A DNA stretch of 64,000 bases. Origin: Alcanivorax sp. DP30 (GTDB lineage: Bacteria; Pseudomonadota; Gammaproteobacteria; Pseudomonadales; Alcanivoracaceae). Shown piece by piece: positions 1 to 7,535 of the stretch (its first letter is position 1; each line of letters begins with the position of its first letter). The notes under the pieces were generated by a model that was given only the letters and a program-made list of their open reading frames with translations, was not told where the DNA came from and did no database searches. The stretch lies in assembly GCF_009882945.1 (NCBI RefSeq), contig NZ_WTUY01000001.1, forward strand, positions 46,620 through 110,619. Reading direction: 5' to 3'. The translations under genes were made by a program, and so were the position numbers.

Positions 1-291
1 GCGCAGGCCCGCGAGCAGCTGGAACAGCTCAAGGGCTTTGAGGTTGATCTGGTGGCGGTGGCGGACGCACTTACCGATATCAACTACGTGACCTACGGCG
101 CGGGCCATACCTTTGGTATTGACCTGGACGCGACCTGCGAGGAAGTACATCGCAGTAACATGAGCAAGCTGGGCGCGGACGGAAAGCCGGTGAAAGATGC
201 TCGTGGCAAGGTGCTCAAGGGTCCGGACTATTCGCCGCCATCCCTGGAGCGGGTGCTGGCGGCGCAGGGAGCTAACGTCAGCGGCGAGTGA
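1..291 (+). CDS. MazG/HisE-like nucleotide pyrophosphohydrolase, C-terminal part
   Basis: The frame is open from the first base with no start in view, so this is the last 96 residues of a gene that begins upstream of the window. It contains a segment VADALTDINYVTYG followed by GIDLD, EEVHRSNMSKLG and a tail KVLKGPDYSPPSLE. This order matches the all-alpha NTP pyrophosphohydrolase superfamily related to phosphoribosyl-ATP diphosphatase, where the acidic helix (here the D of VADALTDINY) helps bind Mg2+. The substrate cannot be named. It converges with the minus-strand gene ending at 431. Confidence 0.7.
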   Translation, partial: AQAREQLEQLKGFEVDLVAVADALTDINYVTYGAGHTFGIDLDATCEEVHRSNMSKLGADGKPVKDARGKVLKGPDYSPPSLERVLAAQGANVSGE

Positions 292-371
292 CGAGTTGCG
301 AGGCGCGGGTTTCGAGAGGCAAAACCCTTTCGAGTTTTGGCTTTTAATGTTTTCGCTACTCGCTGACTCCC

Positions 372-397
372 GGATCGCTTGCAGGCAAGCTCCCACA
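372..397. repeat. REP-like intergenic repeat, copy 1
   Basis: A 26-base segment here occurs again as an exact reverse complement at 56637-56662. It has an internal inverted repeat (GCTTGCAGGCAAGC). The flanking intergenic sequence also shares shorter words with the second copy, such as CTCGCTGA on one side and TCGAAACTCGTT on the other. The position between two converging genes and the palindromic core resemble bacterial REP sequences. No transposase of the REP-associated type is in the window. Confidence 0.6.
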
Positions 398-430
398 ACG
401 GTTTTGCCTTTCGTACCTCGAAACTCGTTC

Positions 431-1408
431 CTATACCTGCAACTCCACCCCCGGCGGCACCTGATCGGTGAGAATCTCGAAGGCGCCGCCGTGGGCGCTG
501 TGCAGTACCCGCTCCGGCTTGCCTTTTTGCCGGAAGGTGGCGGTGACCCTGGCCAGTTTGCTGTTGAGGCAGAACTTGTTGCCTCCTGGCGGGTTGTAGT
601 AGGTCAGCGCCGCCACCCGATCCGGGGTGGTATCCATCTGAATCATTAGTCGGGCATCCCGGTTGCGCGTCTCCAGGCTCCACTCGAAAGGGCGGTAGTG
701 TGCCCGGGCTTTCAGGGCGGTGCCGATGGTATTGAACAGGAAGCGCTCTCCGTCCAGGCACAGGGCGGCGATGGAAAGTTTCGGGCTGTACACCGGCCCC
801 AGCCGGATCTGCGCAGTGGCGCATTCCAGAAACGCCTCCGGTGCATTATCGAAGCCGGCAACCTGGCCCCAGGCATAGCGATCAGTGTGCTGGCTGCCCC
901 AGTTGTGGTTTTCGCTGCCGCGCCAGCCATCCAGATTGATGATTTCACCGTTCACGTTGAGGGTGCCGTGCAGCTGGATCATGGGACGGCTGACCAGGGA
1001 TTTGGCCTTGGGTAGCGGGCGCTCGTAAAAAGAAGCTGGCAGAAACAGTAGTGACGCTTCGCCATCGTTGTAGTGAAGGTCCCACTGCAGGGTCTGGCCG
1101 CGGTGCTGGAGTTGGCCGGTCAGTTTGCCAGGCTCTATATGATTATCGCCGGCGTCTACCCGCATGGCGTCACTGGCATAGTGGCAATCGTCCAGCGGGA
1201 ATTCCTGTTTGGCTGCCACGGTGCGTTGCTGTTCACCATCAAACCACATGGCCCAGACTTCCCCGAGCGCGGGGCGGTTGTCCGCTGCACGGAACAGGGT
1301 GTAACGGATCCAGAGTGCCTGGGGGCGCAGGGGATGATTGGCACGCACAAACCAGGATTCGTAATGTCCGCCCGTGGCCGGCGCCTGCAGACCGTAATAG
1401 GGAATCAT
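431..1408 (-). CDS. CrtC/AttH-like lipocalin-fold protein
   Basis: 325 residues if translation starts at the ATG at 1408, which overlaps the stop of the upstream gene in an ATGA arrangement. No signal peptide is apparent. The sequence is rich in beta-strand-like stretches and contains a GWRGSENHNWGSQHTDRYAWGQV segment (about residues 165-190) that resembles the family of hydroxyneurosporene synthase-like and AttH lipocalin-type proteins. In that family the fold hydrates or cyclises isoprenoid or polyketide-like substrates, but many members are uncharacterised. It is the third gene of a cluster with a GMC oxidoreductase and a 149-residue protein, which suggests a lipid-like or isoprenoid substrate. 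The family call is moderate and the substrate is unknown. Confidence 0.6.
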   Translation of the reverse strand: MIPYYGLQAPATGGHYESWFVRANHPLRPQALWIRYTLFRAADNRPALGEVWAMWFDGEQQRTVAAKQEFPLDDCHYASDAMRVDAGDNHIEPGKLTGQLQHRGQTLQWDLHYNDGEASLLFLPASFYERPLPKAKSLVSRPMIQLHGTLNVNGEIINLDGWRGSENHNWGSQHTDRYAWGQVAGFDNAPEAFLECATAQIRLGPVYSPKLSIAALCLDGERFLFNTIGTALKARAHYRPFEWSLETRNRDARLMIQMDTTPDRVAALTYYNPPGGNKFCLNSKLARVTATFRQKGKPERVLHSAHGGAFEILTDQVPPGVELQV

Positions 1409-1854
1409 GGTGTCAGGTCTCCATAGGCCCGGTCTTCGCTGACCAGTCGCAACGCCTTGAACGGGAAGGCCACCATGCTGTCGCGGTAGGCTACCTCTGC
1501 CGTGCCGATGGTCTGGCGGTCCCTGCTCAGGGTCAGCGGGCAGGTAATCAGGGAGGCAATCAGGCCGTTGCGGCCATAGTGTTTCTTGCCTTCGGCCCGC
1601 ACCCGTCCCCATTTGGGGTGGTCGAAAGTCAGCCAGTAATGGGGGCCGGAAAGCTGGATGGTCAGTTCGCCTTCACAGGGAAGGGGCAGGTCGCCAAGGG
1701 TCACCGTGCCCTGAAAATAGCGTGGTGCGGTGAGGCTCAGCATCTGGGTGGTGAAGGCGCGAATATCGAAGGCAAAGTCCTGCTTTGCCTCGCCGTCCAG
1801 TTGTAACCAGCCGCTCATGCGTTCTTTCAACAATAGTCCCAGGCTCATGCGCAT
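1405..1854 (-). CDS. Conserved protein, possible stand-alone GMC accessory domain
   Basis: 149 residues, overlapping the GMC oxidoreductase stop by 10 bases and the downstream lipocalin-like gene by 4, so the three are almost certainly co-transcribed and translationally coupled. No signal peptide or membrane segment is seen. The pattern (RMSGWL near the start, a GTV strand, a YWLTF...GRVRAEGKK strand pair, then a threonine/serine-rich end) resembles an accessory beta-rich region that I recall fused to some long cholesterol-oxidase-like GMC enzymes; that link is an inference from memory. Otherwise it is a protein of unknown function. Confidence 0.6.
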   Translation of the reverse strand: MRMSLGLLLKERMSGWLQLDGEAKQDFAFDIRAFTTQMLSLTAPRYFQGTVTLGDLPLPCEGELTIQLSGPHYWLTFDHPKWGRVRAEGKKHYGRNGLIASLITCPLTLSRDRQTIGTAEVAYRDSMVAFPFKALRLVSEDRAYGDLTP

Positions 1855-3806
1855 TCTCCTTGTTGGTGGGTGGCCAGCTGATCGTCGTTTTCGCTTAGCA
1901 AGCGCTCGGCCAGCCGGCTGGCGGCGCGGCTGGCCAGAGTCATGATGGTGACCTGGGGGTTGGCACCCAGGCTGGACGGGACGCAGGAGCCATCCATGAC
2001 GGACAGCCCAGCGTAACCGAATACCTGGTGCAGGGGGTCACAGACACCCTGTTCCGGGCTGGCACCCAGTCGGGCGGTACCCAGTGGATGGTAGGCAGTG
2101 ATCAGGAAGTCCGCGGGTTTGTGGCGCTGTTTCATGAAGCGGGCCAGGTCCGCCTTGCTGGTCAGCGTTGCGATATGGTGTGGGCCGGGGATCTGTACTT
2201 CCCTGGCGCCGGCATCAAGATACCAGTGGGCCAGGGTTTCGATGCCGCGCAGGAACAGGCGAAAATCCTGCCGGTTCATGCGGTAGCGGATCAGCGGCAC
2301 TCCCCGGCTGGGACCACGGTAAACCCGGCCTTCGCTGGTGTCGCGGATCATGAACCCGAAGTAGGCTGTGTGCGGATAATTTTCGGTGTGCCGAATCCAC
2401 TCACGGCCATAGAGATTGCTGAATAACCCATGGCCAGCCAGGGGCACGGTGCCGCCCTCGAACATCAGCCCTTCTTCAGCCAGATCCGACACCCCGAAGC
2501 CCTGGGGGATACAGCTGCTATTGCCCAGTGTCTGATCGGGGAACAGGCCGTTGACCACCCCGGCGGGATGCAGGGTCAGGTGCCGGCCCAGATGACGGTT
2601 GCGGATGCCTTGTTGTTTGAGAAATTGCGGGGTAAAGAGGGTGCCCATGGCCACCACCACATGCCGGGCCTGAATCGACAGGCGGACCGGCTGACCCTGA
2701 GATCCGGTGCCGGAAGCGGTGACGCCGGTGATGGTGTTGCCCCGGCGTCTCAGTGAGTCAGCCCGGAAGCCGCAATACAGGAAGGCGCCACGTTCCAGGG
2801 CGCGGGGAATATAGCTCACGTTGGTGGATTGTTTGGCGTCGGTGGGGCAGCCGAACTGGCACAGTCCCTGGCCGTCGCACCCTTCCGCGTTGCGCATCAG
2901 GCCGTGACGCTGCTGGAAGCCGTTGGCGGCGGCCCCCCGATCGATGATGTCGCCAATGGGGCCCACGGCGTCAGCAGACGCGCGTTGCACCTTGAGCATG
3001 GTTTCCACCTGCTGGAACCAGGGCGCCATGCTGTCCGCATCGAACGCTCCCAGCCCATCGGCCTGCCACTGATCCAGTATCGCCTGGGGGGTGCGCATGC
3101 AGGTGCCGGAATTGATGGTGGTGGTGCCGCCCACATTGCAGCCCACAGGCACGGGGATGGTGGCGTTGCCGGTGGCCACGGTGGCCCCGCTGCTGCGATA
3201 GAGTTTGGGAATGATGTCGCTGAGCTTGCCGCTGAAATCGCGGCGGTCGTAATAGTGGCCTTCTTCCAGAATGACCACGGCCAGCCCCCGGCACGCCAGT
3301 TCATAGGCGGCGGCAGCACCGCCGGCGCCGCTGCCGATAACCACCACATCGGCCTCCAGCCGCTGGTCTTCAGGGCAATCTTTGGCCGCACAGATCTGCT
3401 GTTGCCAGCGGAAGCGTTCCAGCTGGGCGGGCACCTGAACCGGCGGGCGGCAGTCGGTGGCCCGGGCGGTGTCTTCGTCGAGCAGATACAGCGCCTTGAA
3501 GGGCAGGCAAAGTACTCGCAACAACTTGCCTGATACCGGTGTGCGGCCCAGTTTTTCAATAAAGCGGCTTTGCTGCAGCGGGCTGGCCTGGCGAAACGCG
3601 CGGCCATGGGCCAGTCGGTAGCGTTGATTCAGCCAGGTCAGTCCTGCCAGCAGGGTGCGGCGCAGGCGGGCGTGGCCCGACAGTTGCTGGTCCAGGGTGG
3701 TGAGCAGTGCGTCCACATCGGCGGCAGGCAGCTTGTCCCCGGCCGGGAAAAGGGCCTGGCAGAGCGCAATGGCGACCGGGTGCTGGCGGAGTGTTGTGGT
3801 TTTCAT
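1845..3806 (-). CDS. GMC-family FAD-dependent oxidoreductase
   Basis: 653 residues from the ATG at 3806; the frame is open further upstream but that stretch lacks family character. An N-terminal region of about 150 residues precedes the FAD-binding motif VVIGSGAGGAAAAYEL (about 155-170). GCNVGGTTTINSGT (about 222-235) is the second nucleotide-contacting GMC motif. The C terminus carries YHPLGTARLG (catalytic His about 573) and GANPQVTIM (Asn about 616), the usual His-Asn pair for alcohol oxidation. Between them is a cysteine cluster CDGQGLCQFGC (Cys 310, 316, 320), seen in long bacterial GMC dehydrogenases of the fatty-alcohol and sterol type. It probably oxidises a hydrophobic alcohol in the cytoplasm or at the membrane face. 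It is the first gene of a three-gene minus-strand operon. Confidence 0.88.
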   Translation of the reverse strand: MKTTTLRQHPVAIALCQALFPAGDKLPAADVDALLTTLDQQLSGHARLRRTLLAGLTWLNQRYRLAHGRAFRQASPLQQSRFIEKLGRTPVSGKLLRVLCLPFKALYLLDEDTARATDCRPPVQVPAQLERFRWQQQICAAKDCPEDQRLEADVVVIGSGAGGAAAAYELACRGLAVVILEEGHYYDRRDFSGKLSDIIPKLYRSSGATVATGNATIPVPVGCNVGGTTTINSGTCMRTPQAILDQWQADGLGAFDADSMAPWFQQVETMLKVQRASADAVGPIGDIIDRGAAANGFQQRHGLMRNAEGCDGQGLCQFGCPTDAKQSTNVSYIPRALERGAFLYCGFRADSLRRRGNTITGVTASGTGSQGQPVRLSIQARHVVVAMGTLFTPQFLKQQGIRNRHLGRHLTLHPAGVVNGLFPDQTLGNSSCIPQGFGVSDLAEEGLMFEGGTVPLAGHGLFSNLYGREWIRHTENYPHTAYFGFMIRDTSEGRVYRGPSRGVPLIRYRMNRQDFRLFLRGIETLAHWYLDAGAREVQIPGPHHIATLTSKADLARFMKQRHKPADFLITAYHPLGTARLGASPEQGVCDPLHQVFGYAGLSVMDGSCVPSSLGANPQVTIMTLASRAASRLAERLLSENDDQLATHQQGECA

Positions 3807-3923
3807 GTGTGTCAGTATAGGGCCATGGAGCCCGCTGGCTTGACCCTGGCTACCCCTGAAAGCGGTGGCGCAGGGCAAAACGAAAAAAAACTGATATGCA
3901 TCAAGGCGGGAGGGGAGTGGCTG

Positions 3924-4010
3924 GGAGACTATAGCTGCGGGACATGGTCCCGCTGCGTATGCTTCCGGTAGTCTCCGGAACATTTAAGGCCCCGCTTGCG
4001 GGGCCTTTTC
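3924..4010 (+). ncRNA. Candidate structured small RNA with its own terminator
   Basis: The intergenic gap holds a long stem (GGAGACTA at 3924-3931 pairing with TAGTCTCC at 3969-3976) that encloses a second perfect hairpin (GCGGGAC-atg-GTCCCGC, 3937-3953). It is followed within 10 bases by a rho-independent terminator on the plus strand (10-bp arms at 3986-3995 and 3998-4007, then TTCTTT). No protein gene on this strand would use that terminator, because both neighbours are on the minus strand. There is no SRP, 6S or tRNA signature. No convincing promoter was found upstream. Confidence 0.35.
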
Positions 4011-4034
4011 TTTATTGATGCACTGGACGCCACC

Positions 4035-4064
4035 AAAAAAAGAAACCGGCGTTGCGCCGGTTTC
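4035..4064 (-). terminator. Rho-independent terminator of the acyl-CoA reductase gene
   Basis: On the minus strand a perfect 10-bp stem (GAAACCGGCG / CGCCGGTTTC, loop CAA) is followed by seven T residues. It lies 35 bases past the stop of the gene ending at 4099. Confidence 0.85.
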
Positions 4065-4098
4065 CGTTTCCATCAATGGCGTCATACGCCAGACATTC

Positions 4099-6105
4099 TC
4101 ACCAATGAATCCCCTTGAAGAGCCGTGAAAAGGCGGCCTGCTCGCGGCTGATTTTCTTGGGTGTGTTTTCCTTGCCGCCCAGGGCGGCAGCGGAATCCGA
4201 GAACAGCTTGTAGCCGGTGTTCATGATGGTCTCGGTGACCTTGGGAGTGAGGAAATGCATCACCTGACCCATGATCCCCAGTTGGGTGGCAATGCGCTTG
4301 GGCTGGCGCACAATGGCGTCGCAGATCATGTCCGCCGCCTGGGTCGGGCTGATGGTCGGCACATGGTTGTAGATCTTGGTGGGGGCGATCATCGGCGTGC
4401 GGACCAGTGGCATATTGATAGTGGTAAAGCGAATGCCCTCGTGGGCCAGTTCGCTGGAGGCGCAGCGGGTGAATGCATCCAGTGCCGCTTTTGACGCCAC
4501 ATAGGCCGAGAAGCGCGGTGCGTTGGTGAGCACCCCGATGCTGGAGATATTGATCACATGGCCGCCGCCACGCTCGATCATGCTTGGCATCAGCTGCATG
4601 ATCAGTCGCAGGGCCCCGAAGTAATTCAGTTGCATGGTGCGCTCGTAATCGTGGAAACGCTCGAAGGAGTGCACTACGGAGCGACGGATGGATCGCCCGG
4701 CGTTGTTCACCAGTACATCCACATGACCATGATCGGCAATCACCTGTTGCACCAGCTGATCCACGCTGTTCAGATCGGACACGTCGCAGCTGTAGGCCTG
4801 GGCCGTGCCGCCGAGCTGGTCAATCTCGTGGAGGGTCTCGTCGAGTTTTTCCACGGTACGGGCCACCACCAGCACGGTGGCGCCGGCGCGGGCCAGCTTC
4901 AGGGCGGTGGCCTTGCCGATACCGGAAGTGGCACCGGTGACCATGACCACCTTGCCTTCCACTTTTTCGGGCAGGGTGGGCAGTGGCTGCAGTTCGTCCT
5001 TGCGTTCGCCGCGGTCCGGGTCCAGATGGTTTTCCCAGAAGTCCCACAGCTGCTGGATGTAGCCTTGCAGCTCCGGCGCATCAATGCCGCTGTCGGCCAG
5101 CGCTGCCTTGGCCCGGCGGTTGTCGTACTCGGTGGGAAAGGTGAGGAACTGCATGGCGGACGGCGGAATATCCAGGTTTTCCAGCGCCGCATTGAGCACC
5201 ATCTTCGGGGTCATGGCGCTGACCCCCTTCTTGACGAAACCGGGCACCGAGTTGAACAGGCTGTTATCCAGCTTGAGCGGCCAGCGCGGGGCCTGGGCCG
5301 CCCCGGCAATCACGTCCATTATTTCGCCCAGGCTGTAGGAGCGGTCGGCGGTGAGGTGGAAGCATTGGCCGTTTCCGTCTTCCTGGTGGGCAATGTGGTC
5401 CAGCGCATCAGCGACGAAATCCACCGGGACGATGTTGAACTTGCCACCCTCGATACCGACCAGGGGCATCCAGTTGGGCAGTACATCCTTCAGTTTCTGG
5501 ATGAATTTGAACAGATAGTAGGGGCCGTCGACCTTGTCCATTTCCCCGGTTTCGGAATGGCCTACCACCATGGATGGTCGGTAGATGCGCCAGGGCAGCT
5601 TGCTCTCCTGGCGCACCAGAGCTTCGGATTCATGCTTGGTGAGCAGGTAGGGATCATCCAGACCGGTGGCTTCCTCGAACATGTCTTCGCTGAAGGTGCC
5701 GTCGTAGAGGCCGGCGGCCGCAATGGAGGAAACATGGTGGAAGCAGCCCGCCTTGAGCTTTTCGGCCAGCTTGAGGGTCTGCCGGGTGCCTTCGATGTTG
5801 GTGTAGCGTTGGGAGTTTTCATCGGCCGTCAGATCGTAGATCGCGGCCAAATGAAAGAAGTGATCAATCTGGCCAGTCATGTCATCCAGGTCACGCTTGC
5901 TCACGCCCAGCAACTTTTCATTGATGTCGCCCTGGATGGCAACCAGTTGATCGGCGCTGACGCCCAGGCGGCGGCGCAGTGCATCCAGTTTGTATTCGGA
6001 TCCGGAACGAACCAGTGCAAACACGCGGGCATCGTCATGCTTGAGCAGACGTGCAACCAGAAAACGACCAATGAAACCTGTGGCACCGGTAACGAAGTAG
6101 TTCAT
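4099..6105 (-). CDS. Two-domain fatty acyl-CoA reductase (alcohol-forming)
   Basis: 668 residues with two Rossmann domains in tandem. The N-terminal extended-SDR half starts with FVTGATGFIGRFL (about 4-16) and has a YLLTK active-site motif near residue 152. The C-terminal classical-SDR half starts with VVMVTGATSGIGKATAL (about 388) and has NNAG and YVASK motifs. Length and domain order match the bacterial enzymes described from Marinobacter (about 660 residues) that reduce fatty acyl-CoA through the aldehyde to the fatty alcohol with NADPH, feeding wax-ester synthase. This fits an oil-degrading marine bacterium that stores wax esters. It is monocistronic with its own terminator and is divergent from a TetR regulator with palindromes in the shared promoter region. 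Confidence 0.88.
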   Translation of the reverse strand: MNYFVTGATGFIGRFLVARLLKHDDARVFALVRSGSEYKLDALRRRLGVSADQLVAIQGDINEKLLGVSKRDLDDMTGQIDHFFHLAAIYDLTADENSQRYTNIEGTRQTLKLAEKLKAGCFHHVSSIAAAGLYDGTFSEDMFEEATGLDDPYLLTKHESEALVRQESKLPWRIYRPSMVVGHSETGEMDKVDGPYYLFKFIQKLKDVLPNWMPLVGIEGGKFNIVPVDFVADALDHIAHQEDGNGQCFHLTADRSYSLGEIMDVIAGAAQAPRWPLKLDNSLFNSVPGFVKKGVSAMTPKMVLNAALENLDIPPSAMQFLTFPTEYDNRRAKAALADSGIDAPELQGYIQQLWDFWENHLDPDRGERKDELQPLPTLPEKVEGKVVMVTGATSGIGKATALKLARAGATVLVVARTVEKLDETLHEIDQLGGTAQAYSCDVSDLNSVDQLVQQVIADHGHVDVLVNNAGRSIRRSVVHSFERFHDYERTMQLNYFGALRLIMQLMPSMIERGGGHVINISSIGVLTNAPRFSAYVASKAALDAFTRCASSELAHEGIRFTTINMPLVRTPMIAPTKIYNHVPTISPTQAADMICDAIVRQPKRIATQLGIMGQVMHFLTPKVTETIMNTGYKLFSDSAAALGGKENTPKKISREQAAFSRLFKGIHW

Positions 6106-6211
6106 GTTTAGCCCCTTGTAGCTTCCCTGCTGCCGGAATGCGACCGGCAGTCATATGTTGTAGCGCTTTCTGATAATGCGCCGCCAATGTGGCAGGTGAC
6201 AAATCTCCTTG

Positions 6212-6227
6212 CCTTACATTTGTAAGG
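6212..6227. promoter_or_regulatory. Palindrome, putative TetR operator 1
   Basis: Perfect inverted repeat CCTTACA-tt-TGTAAGG in the 239-base divergent promoter region between the acyl-CoA reductase and the TetR gene. Its half-sites have the same 2-base spacing as the other two palindromes in the same gap. Confidence 0.55.
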
Positions 6228-6242
6228 TGAATTCTGGTTTAG

Positions 6243-6256
6243 CTAACACTTGTTTG
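6243..6256. promoter_or_regulatory. Palindrome, putative TetR operator 2
   Basis: Imperfect inverted repeat CTAACA-ct-TGTTTG, one mismatch from the form of the repeat at 6321-6334. The recurrence of the same half-site in one intergenic region argues for a real operator. Confidence 0.55.
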
Positions 6257-6320
6257 TCAAAGATTATTTTGTAACCGCGTAGTTGTTGCCAGATGAACAG
6301 TTTTCATGGGATTATTAAGC

Positions 6321-6334
6321 CTAACAGTTGTTAG
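6321..6334. promoter_or_regulatory. Palindrome, putative TetR operator 3
   Basis: Perfect inverted repeat CTAACA-gt-TGTTAG ending 10 bases before the chosen ATG of the TetR gene. It overlaps the first codons of the longest open frame, which supports the later start at 6345 and suggests autoregulation. Confidence 0.55.
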
Positions 6335-6344
6335 TGGTACGGTT

Positions 6345-6977
6345 ATGGCAGAGACAGTGAGGCAGCGTCAGAAGCGGCAGACCCGGGAGCGAATCCTGGA
6401 GGCTGCGCGCACCTTGATGGAGGGAGGGCGCGGCCTGGACAGCCTGGGGCTGCGAGAGGTTGCGCGGGAGTGCGGGCTGGCGGCCACCTCCATCTATAAC
6501 CATTTCCCCGACATGGAAGCGCTGGGGCTGGCATTGATTGACTCCTGCTGCTTCCGGCTGCGCTCTGCCATGGAGTACGAGCGGCGCAGCATGATCGAGA
6601 TCGGCCCGGCCCAGGCGGTCAATGAGTTGGTGGGGCGCTTCGTCCGTTATCTCAATGATCATGGCAACGATTTTCGGTTGCTGGTACAGCAGCGCCTTGG
6701 CAGCCATGACCGTTACCGGCTGCGCATTCAGCGGGAGCTGCAGCTGCTGGTGGATGAGCTGGCGGAGGATGTTCGTCAGGCAGTGGCTGCCCGCGGCGGC
6801 GATGCTGTTCCTGCCGAACAGGAAGCAGAAGCGGCCATTGCGATCATGTTTGGGGCGGGGATATCCATGCTCGACAGCAGCGCCGCCGCTCGCAAGGTGC
6901 TGGCGGATCATGCCCGGCTCCAGCTTCAGATGTTGGTGTTAGGGGGGCGCGCCATGGCCTCAGGCGAACGGCTGTAA
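6345..6977 (+). CDS. TetR-family transcriptional regulator
   Basis: 210 residues from the ATG at 6345. The N-terminal helix-turn-helix (RQTRERILEAARTL to VARECGLAATSIYNHFPD, about residues 9-56) is typical of TetR proteins; the rest is an alpha-helical ligand domain without a recognisable ligand signature. The frame is open back to an ATG at 6306, but a palindrome occupies that segment, so the shorter form is preferred; neither start has a strong Shine-Dalgarno. It is divergent from the fatty acyl-CoA reductase and probably represses it. An acyl-CoA or fatty-acid effector, as in FabR/DesT-type regulators, is an inference from context. Confidence 0.85.
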   Translation: MAETVRQRQKRQTRERILEAARTLMEGGRGLDSLGLREVARECGLAATSIYNHFPDMEALGLALIDSCCFRLRSAMEYERRSMIEIGPAQAVNELVGRFVRYLNDHGNDFRLLVQQRLGSHDRYRLRIQRELQLLVDELAEDVRQAVAARGGDAVPAEQEAEAAIAIMFGAGISMLDSSAAARKVLADHARLQLQMLVLGGRAMASGERL

Positions 6978-7094
6978 GCTTGGGAACTGTGATCTGTTTC
7001 ATGGGTTTTGAACCATGTTTGCCCTATAAGGGGGCAGGTTTGGTGAGTGCATACTCGCAAGGATGATGGGCGCGCCACAAGTCAGGAGGTGGCA

Positions 7095-7412
7095 ATGGCA
7101 TTCGATTCAAGAGACCCCTACGATGCAGCGGCGTTGTACGACATGTGGCTCAACTGCAGCCGCTGTCCGACCACGTTTGATTTTGAGCCAGGCGGAGACA
7201 TCAACCTCGATTATTACCATCGCATAGGCCAGCGTGCCCGTGCCGAGCATTGGGCTGTACTGCCTGCTCCCAGTCAGGGGGGAGAGTTGGTGTTCACGAT
7301 CCTTTGTCCTGTCTGTGCTGCCCGGTTGGGGGTGGAGGGGGTTGAGGGTCGCCTGGATGGCACCGAACCGGTCATCGACCAGATTTGCGAAGCCATGCTC
7401 AAGGTTTCCTGA
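7095..7412 (+). CDS. Hypothetical protein with two CxxC pairs
   Basis: 105 residues, started at the ATG at 7095 because AGGAGGT lies 5 bases upstream; the frame itself opens earlier. Two cysteine pairs, CSRC at 21-24 and CPVC about residues 71-74, could form a zinc-ribbon-like site. The protein is acidic and soluble with no signal peptide. No family is recognised. It stands alone between the TetR gene and a nitroreductase. Confidence 0.75.
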   Translation: MAFDSRDPYDAAALYDMWLNCSRCPTTFDFEPGGDINLDYYHRIGQRARAEHWAVLPAPSQGGELVFTILCPVCAARLGVEGVEGRLDGTEPVIDQICEAMLKVS

Positions 7413-7535
7413 CCAACTTTTCTCCCCTTCATGACGGTGAGCGTTCCTGTCATCGCACCGTTTCTTCTGTATCGCTAGACTGCCGGGATTGGCAATTTGC
7501 CGTCCCATCCGGTTCTACGCAGTCAGGAGTGATCC

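Noticed and set aside
3870..4000. SRP RNA, 6S RNA or tRNA in the 3.9-kb gap
   Set aside because: No SRP loop motif, wrong length for 6S, and no cloverleaf or CCA end; kept only as an unnamed RNA candidate.
4558..6111. Long plus-strand open frame opposite the acyl-CoA reductase
   Set aside because: It is the complement of a strongly conserved two-domain enzyme; the translation is rich in His and Gly and has no domain. Antisense shadow of high-GC coding DNA.
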